Origin: an uncultured SAR116 cluster alpha proteobacterium
Lineage (GTDB): Bacteria > Pseudomonadota > Alphaproteobacteria > Puniceispirillales > Marisalimonadaceae
Direction: 5' to 3'
Length of the DNA: 64,000 nt
Assembly: GCA_902619615.1 (NCBI GenBank)
Contig: CACNFD010000008.1
Coordinates: 16,907-80,906, forward strand
Part shown: positions 19,251 to 29,120 of the stretch, one piece after another
Numbering within the stretch: position 1 is the first letter of the stretch
Layout of the letters: the number at the start of each line of letters is the position of its first letter
Notes under the pieces: model-generated
Databases searched by the model: none
What the model saw: the letters and a program-made list of their open reading frames with translations, nothing else
Told to the model about the DNA's origin: nothing
Position numbers and translations under genes: made by a program

Positions 19251-19454
19251 CTAGTAGCCTTCTCTTTCTAACCTTTTTCTCATAAGTTTTCTAACTCGTC
19301 TAGTGCTTTCAGCCATCTCTCTAGCTTTTTTCTCTGAAGGTTTTTCATAAGCTCTTCTGTTTTTCATTTCTCTAAACATACCTTCTCTTTGCATTTTCTT
19401 TTTTAAAACCCTAAGAGCTTGATCGACATTATTGTCACGAACGGACACATACAT
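19251..19454 (-). CDS. rpsU: 30S ribosomal protein S21
   Basis: Small-subunit ribosomal protein of 67 residues, with the family opening [20 protein letters not shown] and a very basic helical tail ending [16 protein letters not shown]. It is monocistronic, with its own terminator just downstream. It is divergent from COQ9 across 140 bases, an adjacency common in alphaproteobacteria. Confidence 0.97.
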   Translation of the reverse strand: MYVSVRDNNVDQALRVLKKKMQREGMFREMKNRRAYEKPSEKKAREMAESTRRVRKLMRKRLEREGY

Positions 19455-19594
19455 ATTTAGAACCTATATTTATTAATAATTAAGGAATGTCAGATAACAC
19501 AATACATAAGGTGAATGCAAGTTATTTAATGTTTTTATTTATATTATATTGAATTTATACATATAATAAATTAGTTATTAAACAAAAGTATTTA

Positions 19595-20335
19595 ATGGCA
19601 ATTACAATGAAAACTAAAACATTTGATAACAGAAAAATCAAAATTGATCTAATTAGAGCAATGTTAACACACGTACCTTTTGATGGTTGGACTTGGGAAG
19701 CAATGGAACAAGGAGCTATTGATATTAGTTTTGAAAAAAAGAAAACATCTTCTTCAAGAATCGAAATTTTTAAAGATTTATTTAAAAATGGTTCAATTGA
19801 TTTTATTAATGTTTTTTCTGAAATGATCGACTTAGAAGTCAAAAAAAATTATGATCTAATTGATCCTAAACCCGAAAGAGTTCCAGAAAAAATCAAAAAA
19901 ATGATTATGATTAGGTTAAATTTGTGTCAAAAATATAAAGAGGCGGTTAGATCTTCAATTGCTTTAACTGCAATACCGACAAATGCAAAAACATCTATAA
20001 ATATATTATATAGAACTTGTAATAGCATGTGGAGGATAGCTGGTGACAAGTCTACAGATTTTTCTTTTTATACAAGAAGAATATCCTTGGCCACTGTATA
20101 TACATCTACATTATTATTTTGGTTAAATGATAAATCTAATGATAATATAGAAACTGAATTTTTCTTGGATAGAAGGTTGAGAGATATTGGTAAAATTTCT
20201 AGTTTTAAAAAGCCATTTTCCGAAGTGAAAAAATTTACAAATAATTTTGATAGTTTAAAGAATGTAATTAATATCAAATCAGTTTTTAACTTTATAAAAA
20301 AAATAAATAATACTAAAAATTCTAGCATTAGTTAA
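19595..20335 (+). CDS. COQ9 family ubiquinone biosynthesis protein
   Basis: Lipid-binding protein of the COQ9 family, which assists ubiquinone ring hydroxylation in mitochondria and is widespread in alphaproteobacteria. Recognised by HVPFDGWTWEAMEQGA near the N-terminus (a TetR-like helical fold), SSIALTAIPTNAKTSINILYRTCNSMWRIAGDKSTDFSFYTRR with the typical DxSxDFNxYTKR-like core, and FLDRRLRDIGKI near the end. The length is 246 residues. An in-frame ATG four codons in is an alternative start. It precedes metA by 20 bases. Confidence 0.9.
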   Translation: MAITMKTKTFDNRKIKIDLIRAMLTHVPFDGWTWEAMEQGAIDISFEKKKTSSSRIEIFKDLFKNGSIDFINVFSEMIDLEVKKNYDLIDPKPERVPEKIKKMIMIRLNLCQKYKEAVRSSIALTAIPTNAKTSINILYRTCNSMWRIAGDKSTDFSFYTRRISLATVYTSTLLFWLNDKSNDNIETEFFLDRRLRDIGKISSFKKPFSEVKKFTNNFDSLKNVINIKSVFNFIKKINNTKNSSIS

Positions 20336-20355
20336 TTAACTAAAAAATTAAAAAA

Positions 20356-21273
20356 ATGCCAATTAAAATACATGACAATTTGCCTGCAAGAAAACTTCTT
20401 CAAAATGAAATTGTAGACGTCATTGATAGTAGTACAGCAGAAAAGCAAGACATAAGACCTTTAAAGTTTTTATTATTAAATTTAATGCCTAAAAAACTTG
20501 AAACTGAGGTTCAATTTGCGAGGTTGCTTGGCGCATCTCCCTTACAAATAGAACTAACTTTAATGACTACAAAAACATATTTACCAAAAAATACTCAAAA
20601 AGAACATCTTTTCGAATTTTATAAAACTTTAGATGATATAAAAAATAATTTCTACGATGTTCTTATAATCACTGGGGCACCTGTTGAAACTGTACCTTTT
20701 AAAGAAGTAAAATACTGGAATGAATTGAAAAAGATTATTTTTTGGTCTTCAAAAAATGTTTTTAGAAAAATCGGTATTTGCTGGGGAGCTCAAGCTCTTT
20801 TAAAAATCCTTCATAGTGTTGAAAAACACTCAATGGATAAAAAGTTATTTGGTGTTTATGATCATAACTTAAATCAAGAAAAAAAATATAGATTAATGCA
20901 AGGTTTTATTGACAGATTTCCAATGCCAGTTTCACGTTACACAGAAAATAAAAAAGACGAAATTAAACAAGCAGGTCTTGAAATTCTAGCTTTTTCTCCA
21001 AGTTCAGGAGTAGGTATGGTAAGATGTCCAAAAACAAAAGATTTATTTATATTAAATCATTTAGAGTATGATGCTATTACTCTCAAGGATGAATTTTTAA
21101 GAGATAAATCGAAGCAAACTCAGATAGATATTCCGGCTAATTATTTTCCAAATGATGATATTAATCTTGAACCAATAAACAGATGGAGACCATACGCATT
21201 CTTACTGTTTACCAATTTTATAAACGAAGTTTACCAGGATGTTCCATTCAATTTCATAAAGGAAAGTAATTAG
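20356..21273 (+). CDS. metA: Homoserine O-acyltransferase MetA, acetyl-CoA-type signature
   Basis: Activates the hydroxyl of homoserine in methionine synthesis. In 305 residues it keeps the family numbering exactly: catalytic C142 in ICWGAQA, and H235 and E237 in NHLEYD. Residue 111 is Glu (ITGAPVET). In characterised MetA enzymes Glu111 marks acetyl-CoA use and Gly111 succinyl-CoA use, so homoserine O-acetyltransferase activity is predicted. KKLETEVQFARLLG near 46-59 is also typical. It is downstream of COQ9 and convergent with purK, sharing stop bases TTAG at 21270-21273. No SAM riboswitch is possible in the 20-base gap upstream. Confidence 0.93.
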   Translation: MPIKIHDNLPARKLLQNEIVDVIDSSTAEKQDIRPLKFLLLNLMPKKLETEVQFARLLGASPLQIELTLMTTKTYLPKNTQKEHLFEFYKTLDDIKNNFYDVLIITGAPVETVPFKEVKYWNELKKIIFWSSKNVFRKIGICWGAQALLKILHSVEKHSMDKKLFGVYDHNLNQEKKYRLMQGFIDRFPMPVSRYTENKKDEIKQAGLEILAFSPSSGVGMVRCPKTKDLFILNHLEYDAITLKDEFLRDKSKQTQIDIPANYFPNDDINLEPINRWRPYAFLLFTNFINEVYQDVPFNFIKESN

Positions 21274-22355
21274 GAAATATTTCTATTATAATGTCCCATT
21301 TTTCTACCGGCTTTTACATTTTTTTTACCATAAATATGTAATATATAATTTTGATCTTTATAGAGATTAATATTATTTACATCGTTGCCAATTAAATTAG
21401 TCATTTCCCATTTACCACTACATTCAACGTCTTTAACAGGCAATCCACAAATTGTTCTAACTAAAATATCGAATTGACTACTATTGCAACCATTTAGTGT
21501 CCAATGAAAAGAATTGTGTGGTCTTGGTGCAATTTCATTAAATATTATACTTCCATCTAATAATTCGAACAATTCAATAGCTAAAACACCATAAAAATTT
21601 AAATTTTGTGCTAATCTTTTTGCTTTTGTTTTTAAGTCCAGTTCAATTTTTGAATCTAAATAGGCTGGTGCAGATGTTTTTTTTAATATACCATTTTCAT
21701 GAAAATTTTCTGATAGAGGAAAAAATCCTTCAGTATCATCAAGACTTTTGAAATACATCAAAGATATTTCTCTTTTAAATTCTAATTTTTCTTCTAAAAC
21801 ACATTCTACAGAACCTAAATTTTCCCAAGCTTCAAAAAAATTTGAATTTTTATCAATATTTAATTGTCCTTTTCCGTCATAGCCTAAAGAGTTAGTCTTT
21901 AGTATTCCTGCTTTAGTAAGTTCCTTGATTGAAGATATTAAGTCATCAGTATTTTTTATTAAAAACCATTTTGGAGTGTTAAAGCCAGACTTAATTGCCA
22001 TTTCTTTTTCTTTAGAACGTATTTGTGCACATCTAAAAACTAAACTACTAGGCACCACTTTTGTTTTATTAGATAATAATTCGAGTGATTTAGATGGAAT
22101 ATTTTCAAATTCAGAGGTTGCACAAATTACTTCATTAGAAAATTCAACTAATCTATTATAATCATTCCATTGACCATGTGTGATTTTGTCAACCACAGCC
22201 TCTGCTGGATTATCACCTTTGGGACAATATAGATGTGTTTTATAACCTGCTTTAGATGCTGACAAAGCTATCATTTTCCCAAGCTGGCCTCCTCCAATAA
22301 TACCTATGACATTTTCATCATTAGGTAATATTGGAAAATTATTTAGTTTAGTCAT
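21270..22355 (-). CDS. purK: 5-(carboxyamino)imidazole ribonucleotide synthase
   Basis: ATP-grasp enzyme of purine synthesis that carboxylates AIR with bicarbonate. [17 protein letters not shown] opens the protein, and [18 protein letters not shown] and [15 protein letters not shown] are the ATP-grasp and substrate-site motifs. The length of 361 residues is normal. Its start overlaps the end of purE by eight bases, so the two are translationally coupled, in the order purE-purK. Confidence 0.96.
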   Translation of the reverse strand: MTKLNNFPILPNDENVIGIIGGGQLGKMIALSASKAGYKTHLYCPKGDNPAEAVVDKITHGQWNDYNRLVEFSNEVICATSEFENIPSKSLELLSNKTKVVPSSLVFRCAQIRSKEKEMAIKSGFNTPKWFLIKNTDDLISSIKELTKAGILKTNSLGYDGKGQLNIDKNSNFFEAWENLGSVECVLEEKLEFKREISLMYFKSLDDTEGFFPLSENFHENGILKKTSAPAYLDSKIELDLKTKAKRLAQNLNFYGVLAIELFELLDGSIIFNEIAPRPHNSFHWTLNGCNSSQFDILVRTICGLPVKDVECSGKWEMTNLIGNDVNNINLYKDQNYILHIYGKKNVKAGRKMGHYNRNIS

Positions 22356-22854
22356 TTTTTATATCTGGTGTAAGTGGAACCTCATTTTTTTGTGACGAAA
22401 GCCAATTTGTTAGATTTGTGTTTATTTCATTGTTAGACAAACTTAAAATTTTAGCCGCGTAAACGGCTGCATTAATAGCACCAGCTTTCCCAATTGACAT
22501 TGTTGCTACAGGAACCCCACCAGGCATTTGGACTATTGATAAAAGACTGTCAAGGCCATTCAATGCTGTACTTTGGATTGGAACACCTATTACTGGTAAA
22601 GCAGTATGAGAAGCAACCATGCCAGGTAGATGAGCAGCACCTCCAGCACCAGCTATAATAACCTGGATTGAATTTTCCTGCGCCTTTTTTGCGAAGTCAT
22701 TCATCCTATCAGGGGTTCTGTGCGCAGATATAATTTTAGTAATAAAAGAAATATTAAGTTTAATTAAAATTTCCTCTGAGAATTTCATGGTTTCCCAATC
22801 ACTTTTACTCCCCATGATAATGGCAACTGATGGTTTTACTTCTTGATTATCCAT
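22348..22854 (-). CDS. purE: N5-CAIR mutase, PurE class I
   Basis: Converts N5-CAIR to CAIR in purine synthesis. A 168-residue small Rossmann protein with [19 protein letters not shown] (catalytic His) and [14 protein letters not shown], all diagnostic for class I PurE. It lies upstream of and overlaps purK. Confidence 0.96.
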   Translation of the reverse strand: MDNQEVKPSVAIIMGSKSDWETMKFSEEILIKLNISFITKIISAHRTPDRMNDFAKKAQENSIQVIIAGAGGAAHLPGMVASHTALPVIGVPIQSTALNGLDSLLSIVQMPGGVPVATMSIGKAGAINAAVYAAKILSLSNNEINTNLTNWLSSQKNEVPLTPDIKND

Positions 22855-22901
22855 GTTTTATCTCTAAATATAATGAAGAATTTTATAATATTTACACAAA
22901 C

Positions 22902-23462
22902 TTAATCATTAGTGGATAAATTTTCATTGTCCTGAGCATCTATCGAACCCCCAGCTTTTATTATCGCTTCATCTAAATCCTCTTGGGTACATAAACTTAA
23001 TAAAACAGGATGTTTAGCGGTAATGTTTGAAATATTCCAGTGACTTCTTGTTCTAATTTTTTCAATAGTATCTTTGGTAGTTCCAATTAATTTTGAAATC
23101 TGGTTATTTTTAACTTCAGGATGATTTTTTACAATCCAAGCAATTGCGTCAGGTTTGTCACCTCTCCTTGCTAATGGTATATATTTGGGACCTTTATTCT
23201 TGTTTTTATGTTCAGGCAATGGGGAGTTAGATTTTGTAAGAAACAAAGAATTGTCGTTACAACATTTGTCTATTTCTTCTTGAGTAAGTTGCCCATTTAG
23301 TATTGGATCATATCCTAAAATACCATGACCAACATCACCATCTGCAATTGCTTGAACTTCTAAAACATGAAGATTGCAAAACTCAGCAATTTGCTCAAAG
23401 GTTAATGTAGTATTATCAATCAACCAAACAGCTGTTGCTTTTGGCATGAGTAATGATGTCAT
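22902..23462 (-). CDS. DUF1013 / TrcR cell-cycle transcriptional regulator
   Basis: Alphaproteobacterial regulator of the DUF1013 family, whose Caulobacter member is called TrcR. Recognised from MPKATAVWLIDNTTLTFEQI near the N-terminus, GYDPILNGQLTQEEI, and the helix-turn-helix-like part AIAWIVKNHPEVKNNQISKLIGTTKDTI. The length is 186 residues. An alternative start is the internal Met of MPKATAV, five codons in. It lies 47 bases upstream of purE on the same strand. DNA targets are unknown. Confidence 0.85.
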   Translation of the reverse strand: MTSLLMPKATAVWLIDNTTLTFEQIAEFCNLHVLEVQAIADGDVGHGILGYDPILNGQLTQEEIDKCCNDNSLFLTKSNSPLPEHKNKNKGPKYIPLARRGDKPDAIAWIVKNHPEVKNNQISKLIGTTKDTIEKIRTRSHWNISNITAKHPVLLSLCTQEDLDEAIIKAGGSIDAQDNENLSTND

Positions 23463-23615
23463 TTTCTAAACTCCAATTAATCTTAGTCGAATTAAAAAAT
23501 TCAGATAAGAATATAATTTTAAACAACACAAACTGAAATTTGTGTCAGGTCAAAATAATTATGCGGACAAGTTTAATAATTAAATTTAAACATAACATTT
23601 GTCAATCTTAGAAGT

Positions 23616-24521
23616 TTAGATTTTTCTTGGAAGAGGAAGCATATACTTTAGAAAATTAATTTTCATCTTAGAACCAAAAAAATCACACTCTAATTTATTA
23701 TTTTCTTCAAATAAATATAGTTGAGATAATTTGATTTTAGCTATTCCATACCAAACATCATCTTCCTCATTTAATGACAAAGCAATTACTTCACCAATAG
23801 CCTCTTTTTTTAGAAAAATTTTATTATCAATTTTATCTAAATTAGAGAACGAAAAATCTTTATTTTTAAAATGTACAGGAACATATTTTTTTTTTACTAA
23901 CCCCTTATATTTAATTCTCGCATTAACCTCTTGGCCAATAAAACATCCTTTCTCAAAACTAATTCCACCTAACAAATCAAGATTAATTTCCATAGGGAGT
24001 GTTGTGTTAATTTCTATTTCTTTTGTTCCTTCAGGAATACAATTTTTATATCTGATCAAATCATACCAATTAGATGTGTAGCTCTTATCTATCGAATTTA
24101 TAGGTTTTTTCTCATAATAAATTCTATTAATATTAACATTTGTATTTAAGAATCTTTTATCTTTTAATGAATTTTTAGAACATTTTGTGTTTATTGACAC
24201 ATGAACATAATAATTAGTTTTTCCAATTTTTACTTCTTTCCTTAAGTTATATATATTTAATTTCTTTATAAGCTCATTTTCACAAAACAAATCGTATTCA
24301 ATAAGGATTGATTTATCTTCTGAATAATTTTGAAATTCTAGACTTACTAGTATGTCATACAAAACTTTTCCTTGGGGAGAAAGTAATGCTGCAGGTATAG
24401 TTTCTAATGGTTTTAGTTTAGAAATATCAGATGTTAGAATATTATTTAAAAAATCTACACAATTTAATCCTGAAACTTTTAGTACTTTTCTATTTTCCAG
24501 ATAAAGATTTTCTTGATACAT
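23616..24521 (-). CDS. ygfZ: YgfZ/GcvT-like folate-binding Fe-S cluster protein
   Basis: YgfZ-type tetrahydrofolate-binding protein that supports certain Fe-S enzymes. The signature KGCFIGQEVNARI (canonical K-G-C-Y-x-G-Q-E) is clear, preceded by MEINLDLLGGISFE. The ATG at 24521 gives 301 residues and begins four bases after the leuA stop; a GTG ten codons upstream would overlap leuA and is less likely. No strong ribosome-binding site is visible, so coupling to leuA is plausible. Confidence 0.88.
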   Translation of the reverse strand: MYQENLYLENRKVLKVSGLNCVDFLNNILTSDISKLKPLETIPAALLSPQGKVLYDILVSLEFQNYSEDKSILIEYDLFCENELIKKLNIYNLRKEVKIGKTNYYVHVSINTKCSKNSLKDKRFLNTNVNINRIYYEKKPINSIDKSYTSNWYDLIRYKNCIPEGTKEIEINTTLPMEINLDLLGGISFEKGCFIGQEVNARIKYKGLVKKKYVPVHFKNKDFSFSNLDKIDNKIFLKKEAIGEVIALSLNEEDDVWYGIAKIKLSQLYLFEENNKLECDFFGSKMKINFLKYMLPLPRKI

Positions 24522-24525
24522 TTTT

Positions 24526-26193
24526 TTAAATATTGATCTTATTAATTGCACTTAAGACTGCAAGTATAGGCGCAACAGTTATACTTGTATTAATCCCACA
24601 TCCATAAATTGAGTCCTTACCATCATTAATTTTAAGTTCAACGTAAGCTGAAGATTCCGCTTTGGAAGAAGCACTTCTGGTGTTTTGACTGAAGTCTTCT
24701 AATGTAAATTTCAAATCAAAATTTTCTCTCATCCCATTTACAAAAGCTGAAATTGGCCCGTTGCCTTGAGAAGAAAATTGATAAAGTTTATCGTTGAAAT
24801 TAACCTTTGCGATAATTATTTCGAGATTGTCTTCTCTATTAGCGCCCTCAACTTTAAAATCAATTAATTGAAATGGTTTTTGCAGAATAAAATTCTCATT
24901 AAAAGTTCTCCATATAATGTCACTTGTAATTTCGTTACCTGTTTCATCAGCTATCTTTTGTACTTTTGAAGATAATTCAACTTCCGCTCCTTTTGGTAAT
25001 CTTATTTGATAGTCTGATTCTAATAACCAAGCTGTACCTCCTTTACCTGATTGGCTATTAACGCGAATTATAGCTTCATAAGTTCTTCCAATGTCAGCTG
25101 GGTCAATTGGTAAATATGGAACAGCCCATTTTTTTGAGGGTGATTTTTCCAAATTATCCATACCTTTTCTTATTGCATCCTGATGACTTCCAGAAAAGGC
25201 TGTATGTACTAAAGAACCTGCATATGGATGCCTTTGATGAACAGGTAGTCTATTACAAAACTCAGCAGTATCAATTAGATCATTAATCTTGCTAAAGTTT
25301 ATATTAGGATTAATACCTTGAGTAAATAAATTCAGTCCAAGTGTTACAAGGTCTACATTTCCAGTTCTTTCTCCATTACCAAACAAAGTTCCTTCAACTC
25401 TGTCTGCACCTGCCATTAATCCTAATTCAGTTGCAGCAATTGCAGTACCTCGATCATTATGAGGATGAAGAGATAAAATTACCCTCTTTCTATTACTAAA
25501 ATTATTTCCCATCCATTCTATTTGGTCAGCGTGAATGTTTGGAGTAGACATTTCAACAGTCGCAGGAAGGTTTATTATAACAGGTTTTTGCTCGCTTGCT
25601 TCCCAAACATCTAAAACAGACTCACAAACTTCTAATGCATATGGTAACTCTGTACCAGTAAAGCTTTCTGGAGAATATTGTAATCTAATGTTTGACTTTT
25701 CCAATTTATATAATTGATCTGAAATTATTTTAGCCCCATCAGTTGCTATTTTTTTTACTCCGTCCATGGATTCCTTAAAAACAATTTCTCTTTGAAGGGT
25801 GCTAGTTGAATTGTAGAGGTGAATAATTGCATTTTTGCAATCTTTCAAACTTTCAATAGTTTTTTCTATTAATGGTTTTCTGGATTGAGTTAAAACCTGA
25901 ACGGTAACGTCCTTTGGAATATGATTATCAGTAATTAATTCTCTTACAAAATTAAAATCTGTTTCAGATGCAGAAGGAAAGCCAATTTCTATTTCTTTAA
26001 ATCCTATTTTAACTAAATGTTTAAACATGCGCATTTTTCTGACTGAATCCATTGGTTCAATCAGAGCTTGATTGCCATCTCTTAAATCCACTGAACACCA
26101 AATAGGTGCACTATTTATGGTTTTATTAGGCCATTTTCTATCTAGAATTTTAACAGGTGGATAAGCACTATATTTTTCATATTTATTTTTCAT
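24526..26193 (-). CDS. leuA: 2-isopropylmalate synthase (long form)
   Basis: First committed step of leucine synthesis, condensing acetyl-CoA with 2-oxoisovalerate. The 555 residues match the LeuA2 type, with the opening KYSAYPPVKILDRKWPNK. The catalytic TIM barrel has DLRDGNQAL and the metal ligands in LSLHPHNDRGTA. GNGERTGN and a C-terminal regulatory domain with GNGPISAFVNGM (leucine feedback site) follow. A leader ORF with a hydrophobic Leu/Ile/Val run lies 38 bases upstream, which suggests attenuation-type control. Confidence 0.96.
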   Translation of the reverse strand: MKNKYEKYSAYPPVKILDRKWPNKTINSAPIWCSVDLRDGNQALIEPMDSVRKMRMFKHLVKIGFKEIEIGFPSASETDFNFVRELITDNHIPKDVTVQVLTQSRKPLIEKTIESLKDCKNAIIHLYNSTSTLQREIVFKESMDGVKKIATDGAKIISDQLYKLEKSNIRLQYSPESFTGTELPYALEVCESVLDVWEASEQKPVIINLPATVEMSTPNIHADQIEWMGNNFSNRKRVILSLHPHNDRGTAIAATELGLMAGADRVEGTLFGNGERTGNVDLVTLGLNLFTQGINPNINFSKINDLIDTAEFCNRLPVHQRHPYAGSLVHTAFSGSHQDAIRKGMDNLEKSPSKKWAVPYLPIDPADIGRTYEAIIRVNSQSGKGGTAWLLESDYQIRLPKGAEVELSSKVQKIADETGNEITSDIIWRTFNENFILQKPFQLIDFKVEGANREDNLEIIIAKVNFNDKLYQFSSQGNGPISAFVNGMRENFDLKFTLEDFSQNTRSASSKAESSAYVELKINDGKDSIYGCGINTSITVAPILAVLSAINKINI

Positions 26194-26231
26194 AATTCTT
26201 TACCTTATATTAAGTTCAAAATTTAATTTGT

Positions 26232-26324
26232 TTATTTATTAGTAATCATCCCGGACCCCTTAGAGCACGGGTTTCTTAATAAATTTAGAACCTTAATAAG
26301 AATTGAATTATAGTTTTTACACAT
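26232..26324 (-). CDS. Putative leader peptide of leuA
   Basis: A 30-codon ORF directly upstream of leuA on the same strand, ATG at 26324. Residues 8-16 read ILIKVLNLL, so seven of nine are Leu, Ile or Val, followed by RNPCSKGSGM. The second half, at 26250-26271, is strikingly GC-rich against AT-rich flanks and contains an inverted repeat CCCG / CGGG. These are features of a branched-chain amino-acid leader peptide with alternative RNA structures. No T-run terminator is seen, so if it regulates, the mechanism may act on translation or by another route. No homologue was checked. Confidence 0.5.
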   Translation of the reverse strand: MCKNYNSILIKVLNLLRNPCSKGSGMITNK

Positions 26325-26456
26325 AATAATATAACAATATCAACTGTATGAATATTTAGTCAAGTTATTAGAGTTTTCAATACATTTTTAATATTGCAAA
26401 ATATTTTTTTTAAAACTAATTTGCTGTATATACTTAAAAATTTTTGTGGGAAATTA

Positions 26457-28259
26457 ATGACAGATATTAATCTAATAAGAAATTTTTCTATTATAGCTCA
26501 TATTGATCACGGTAAATCAACTCTTGCTGATAGATTAATACAAGAATGCAAGGGATTAGCTGAAAGAGAGATGAAAGAGCAAGTTCTTGACAATATGGAA
26601 ATTGAGAGGGAAAGAGGTATAACAATCAAAGCTCAGACTGTCAGGTTATTATACAAGCATACTGATAATAAAACTTACACTCTAAATTTAATGGATACTC
26701 CAGGTCATGTAGACTTTGCATATGAAGTTTCTAGATCACTTTCTGCATGTGAGGGATCACTTCTTGTAGTAGATTCTTCACAAGGAGTTGAAGCACAAAC
26801 TTTAGCAAATGTTTATCAAGCAATAGATGTAAATCATGAAATTGTGACTGTACTTAACAAAATCGATTTACCTGCTTCTGAGCCAGATAGGATTAGAAAT
26901 CAGATTGAAGATGTTATTGGCTTACCTGGAGAAGATGGGATTGAAGTGTCAGCTAAAACAGGGCAAGGTATTAAAGAAGTGTTATCTTCTTTAGTTGAAA
27001 AATTAGCTCCTCCAAAGGGTAATCCCAATGCCCCTTTGCAAGCTCTGTTAATAGATAGCTGGTATGACCCTTATTTAGGTGTGTTAACATTAGTAAGAGT
27101 TGTAAATGGAAGCTTAAAAAAAGGTCAAAAGATAAGATTTATGTCAACCAAGGTTTCTCACACTATTGAAAAACTTGGAATTTTTACCCCTAAAATTATA
27201 AATGTTGATGAGCTAGGACCTGGAGAAATAGGTTTTATTACGGCTTCAGTTAAAACAGTAGCAGATTGTAAAGTTGGAGACACAATTACTGACGAAAGAA
27301 ATCCAGTTCAAACAATGTTACCTGGTTTCAAACCTTCTGTACCAGTGGTGTTTTGTGGTTTATTCCCAATGGATAATGCTCAATTTTCTGATTTAAGAGA
27401 GGCGTTAAGTAAATTGTCTTTAAATGATGCTTCATTTAGTTTTGAAGCTGAAACTTCAGCCGCTTTGGGATTTGGCTTTAGATGTGGCTTTTTAGGCCTC
27501 TTACATATGGAAATTATAAGAGAGAGGTTATCTAGGGAGTTTAATTTAGAATTAATCTCAACAGCACCTTCAGTAGTTTATAAAGTTCATAAAAATGATA
27601 ATAGAAGTGATCTTCTGCATAATCCTGCGGATTTGCCAGATGTAAATCATATTAACTTTATAGAAGAGCCATGGATTAGAGCAACTATTCTGGTTCCAGA
27701 TGAATATGTTGGATCAGTTCTGACTTTATGTACAGAAAGAAGAGGAGAGCAGATAGATCTTACCTATGCAGGAGCTAGGGCTATGGTAGTTTATAAATTA
27801 CCATTAAATGAAGTTGTATTTGATTTTTATGATAAATTAAAAAGTATGACATCAGGTTATGCTAGCTTCGACTATCAAATTGATAATTATAAAAAAGGGG
27901 ATCTTGTTCGCGTATCAATTTTAGTTAATGGAGATCATGTAGATGCTCTTGCAATGATTTCACACAGAGACCAAGCTGAAACGAGGGGAAGAGCAATATG
28001 CACAAGATTAAAAGATCTTATACCAAGACAACTATTTAAGGTTGCTTTGCAAGCAGCAATTGGCGGAAAAGTTATAGCAAGAGAAACTATTTCAGCGATG
28101 AGAAAAGATGTTACTGCAAAGTGTTACGGTGGGGATATAACTCGAAAGAAGAAGCTTTTAGAAAAACAAAAAGTAGGGAAAAAAAGAATGAGAGAATTTG
28201 GAAGCGTTGAGATACCTCAAAATGCTTTTTTTGAAGCCTTAAAAATGGGTGATAAATAG
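26457..28259 (+). CDS. lepA: Elongation factor 4 (LepA)
   Basis: Ribosome-associated GTPase. GTP-binding motifs are AHIDHGKST near residue 13, [16 protein letters not shown] and NKIDLP; the C-terminus has the LepA-specific basic tail [15 protein letters not shown]. The ATG at 26457 gives 600 residues, the normal LepA length, with GGGAAA upstream. A longer reading from a TTG 21 codons earlier has no family support. Confidence 0.97.
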   Translation: MTDINLIRNFSIIAHIDHGKSTLADRLIQECKGLAEREMKEQVLDNMEIERERGITIKAQTVRLLYKHTDNKTYTLNLMDTPGHVDFAYEVSRSLSACEGSLLVVDSSQGVEAQTLANVYQAIDVNHEIVTVLNKIDLPASEPDRIRNQIEDVIGLPGEDGIEVSAKTGQGIKEVLSSLVEKLAPPKGNPNAPLQALLIDSWYDPYLGVLTLVRVVNGSLKKGQKIRFMSTKVSHTIEKLGIFTPKIINVDELGPGEIGFITASVKTVADCKVGDTITDERNPVQTMLPGFKPSVPVVFCGLFPMDNAQFSDLREALSKLSLNDASFSFEAETSAALGFGFRCGFLGLLHMEIIRERLSREFNLELISTAPSVVYKVHKNDNRSDLLHNPADLPDVNHINFIEEPWIRATILVPDEYVGSVLTLCTERRGEQIDLTYAGARAMVVYKLPLNEVVFDFYDKLKSMTSGYASFDYQIDNYKKGDLVRVSILVNGDHVDALAMISHRDQAETRGRAICTRLKDLIPRQLFKVALQAAIGGKVIARETISAMRKDVTAKCYGGDITRKKKLLEKQKVGKKRMREFGSVEIPQNAFFEALKMGDK

Positions 28260-28276
28260 TTTGTCAAAGAAATGCT

Positions 28277-28633
28277 TTAAAGTTTAGTTTTTATTCTTTT
28301 TCTTGACGATTTTTTAAGTCCTAAAGCAATAAAAACAAAACTTAATATGGCTAATATAACTGCAGCAGGCATTAACAATATTGAAGATATAAATGGATGC
28401 CATATAAACCCTGAACAATCGAGAATATCTAATGCCGAACATGGATCAACATATCGACTTACTATTGATTCTGCAATTTGAAGGCTATTTGGTGCAAAAT
28501 GAAACCAAAATTGGCCTAGTTGAGTAATTTCATTCTTACCCTCTATTTGTAAAATAATATCAAAATAATTACTAATAAGAGTAAGAATAAATGAACATAT
28601 TCCAAATAAAATTAAAACTCTTCCCACTATCAC
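28277..28633 (-). CDS. Small conserved-type membrane protein of unknown function
   Basis: A 118-residue protein with a hydrophobic segment at about 5-25, a soluble middle containing two cysteines (PCSALDILDC), a second hydrophobic segment at about 83-110 after WHPFISSILLMPA, and a basic tail KKSSRKRIKTKL. The layout recalls small two-helix membrane proteins found in many alphaproteobacteria with a W-x-P-x(n)-LLxPA motif before the second helix. No function is known to me. It is convergent with lepA. Confidence 0.65.
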   Translation of the reverse strand: MIVGRVLILFGICSFILTLISNYFDIILQIEGKNEITQLGQFWFHFAPNSLQIAESIVSRYVDPCSALDILDCSGFIWHPFISSILLMPAAVILAILSFVFIALGLKKSSRKRIKTKL

Positions 28634-28752
28634 TTTATATAGTCCATTTATAATTTTGTGTTTAATCTAAAACGTATAAAAAATATTTCAATATAATAAT
28701 AACTTATATTACCTTGCTCCAAAAAAAATGTTGATGTAAAATTTTAATTTTT

Positions 28753-28842
28753 GGAGGGGTGGCCGAGCGGTTTAAGGCGCACGCCTGGAAAGCGTGTTGG
28801 GGTTAACGCCTCTCAAGGGTTCGAATCCCTTCCTCTCCGCCA
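28753..28842 (+). tRNA. tRNA-Ser (anticodon GGA)
   Basis: 90-nt class II tRNA. Acceptor GGAGGGG pairs with CCTCTCC (one G-T). The anticodon stem CACGC/GCGTG holds loop CTGGAAA, giving GGA. A long variable arm follows (TTGGGGTTAACGCCTCTCAA), and the T-arm is GGG-TTCGAAT-CCC. Discriminator G and an encoded CCA end at 28842. Confidence 0.96.
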
Positions 28843-28972
28843 TTAAGATAACTTCCTTATGTTACCCAACTATAATCAGAAATCTTTAAAACTTTATTAT
28901 CTTTGTAATAAAACTGTAATAAATCTGAAATTAAGTAAATCGTACATAAATAATATCAAGGAGAAAAAGATA

Positions 28973-29071
28973 GTGGATTGGCTATCAAAAATTATAGAAA
29001 ATTTTGTAAACAAATATTTTGAACAAAAAGCAGTTCCAAAATATCTGTCAGGCATAAAAAAACCTAATTAG
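28973..29071 (+). CDS. Possible 32-residue small protein after tRNA-Ser
   Basis: GTG at 28973 preceded nine bases upstream by AAGGAG opens a 32-codon frame reading VDWLSKIIENFVNKYF..., amphipathic at first and ending in a basic tail. The same frame is open back to an ATG at 28859, but that start has no ribosome-binding site. No family recognised. Support is only the good ribosome-binding site and helical character. Confidence 0.3.
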   Translation: MDWLSKIIENFVNKYFEQKAVPKYLSGIKKPN

Positions 29072-29120
29072 GCAAATCATAAAGAGGGTGTGAAGAGGTT
29101 GTTGCCAAGACATGGATATT

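Noticed and set aside
26194..26456. Riboswitch or T-box upstream of leuA
   Set aside because: No T-box sequence or known aptamer core was recognised; the leader-peptide reading explains the GC-rich block better.
28859..28972. N-terminal extension of the small ORF after tRNA-Ser
   Set aside because: No ribosome-binding site at the ATG, whereas AAGGAG precedes the internal GTG.
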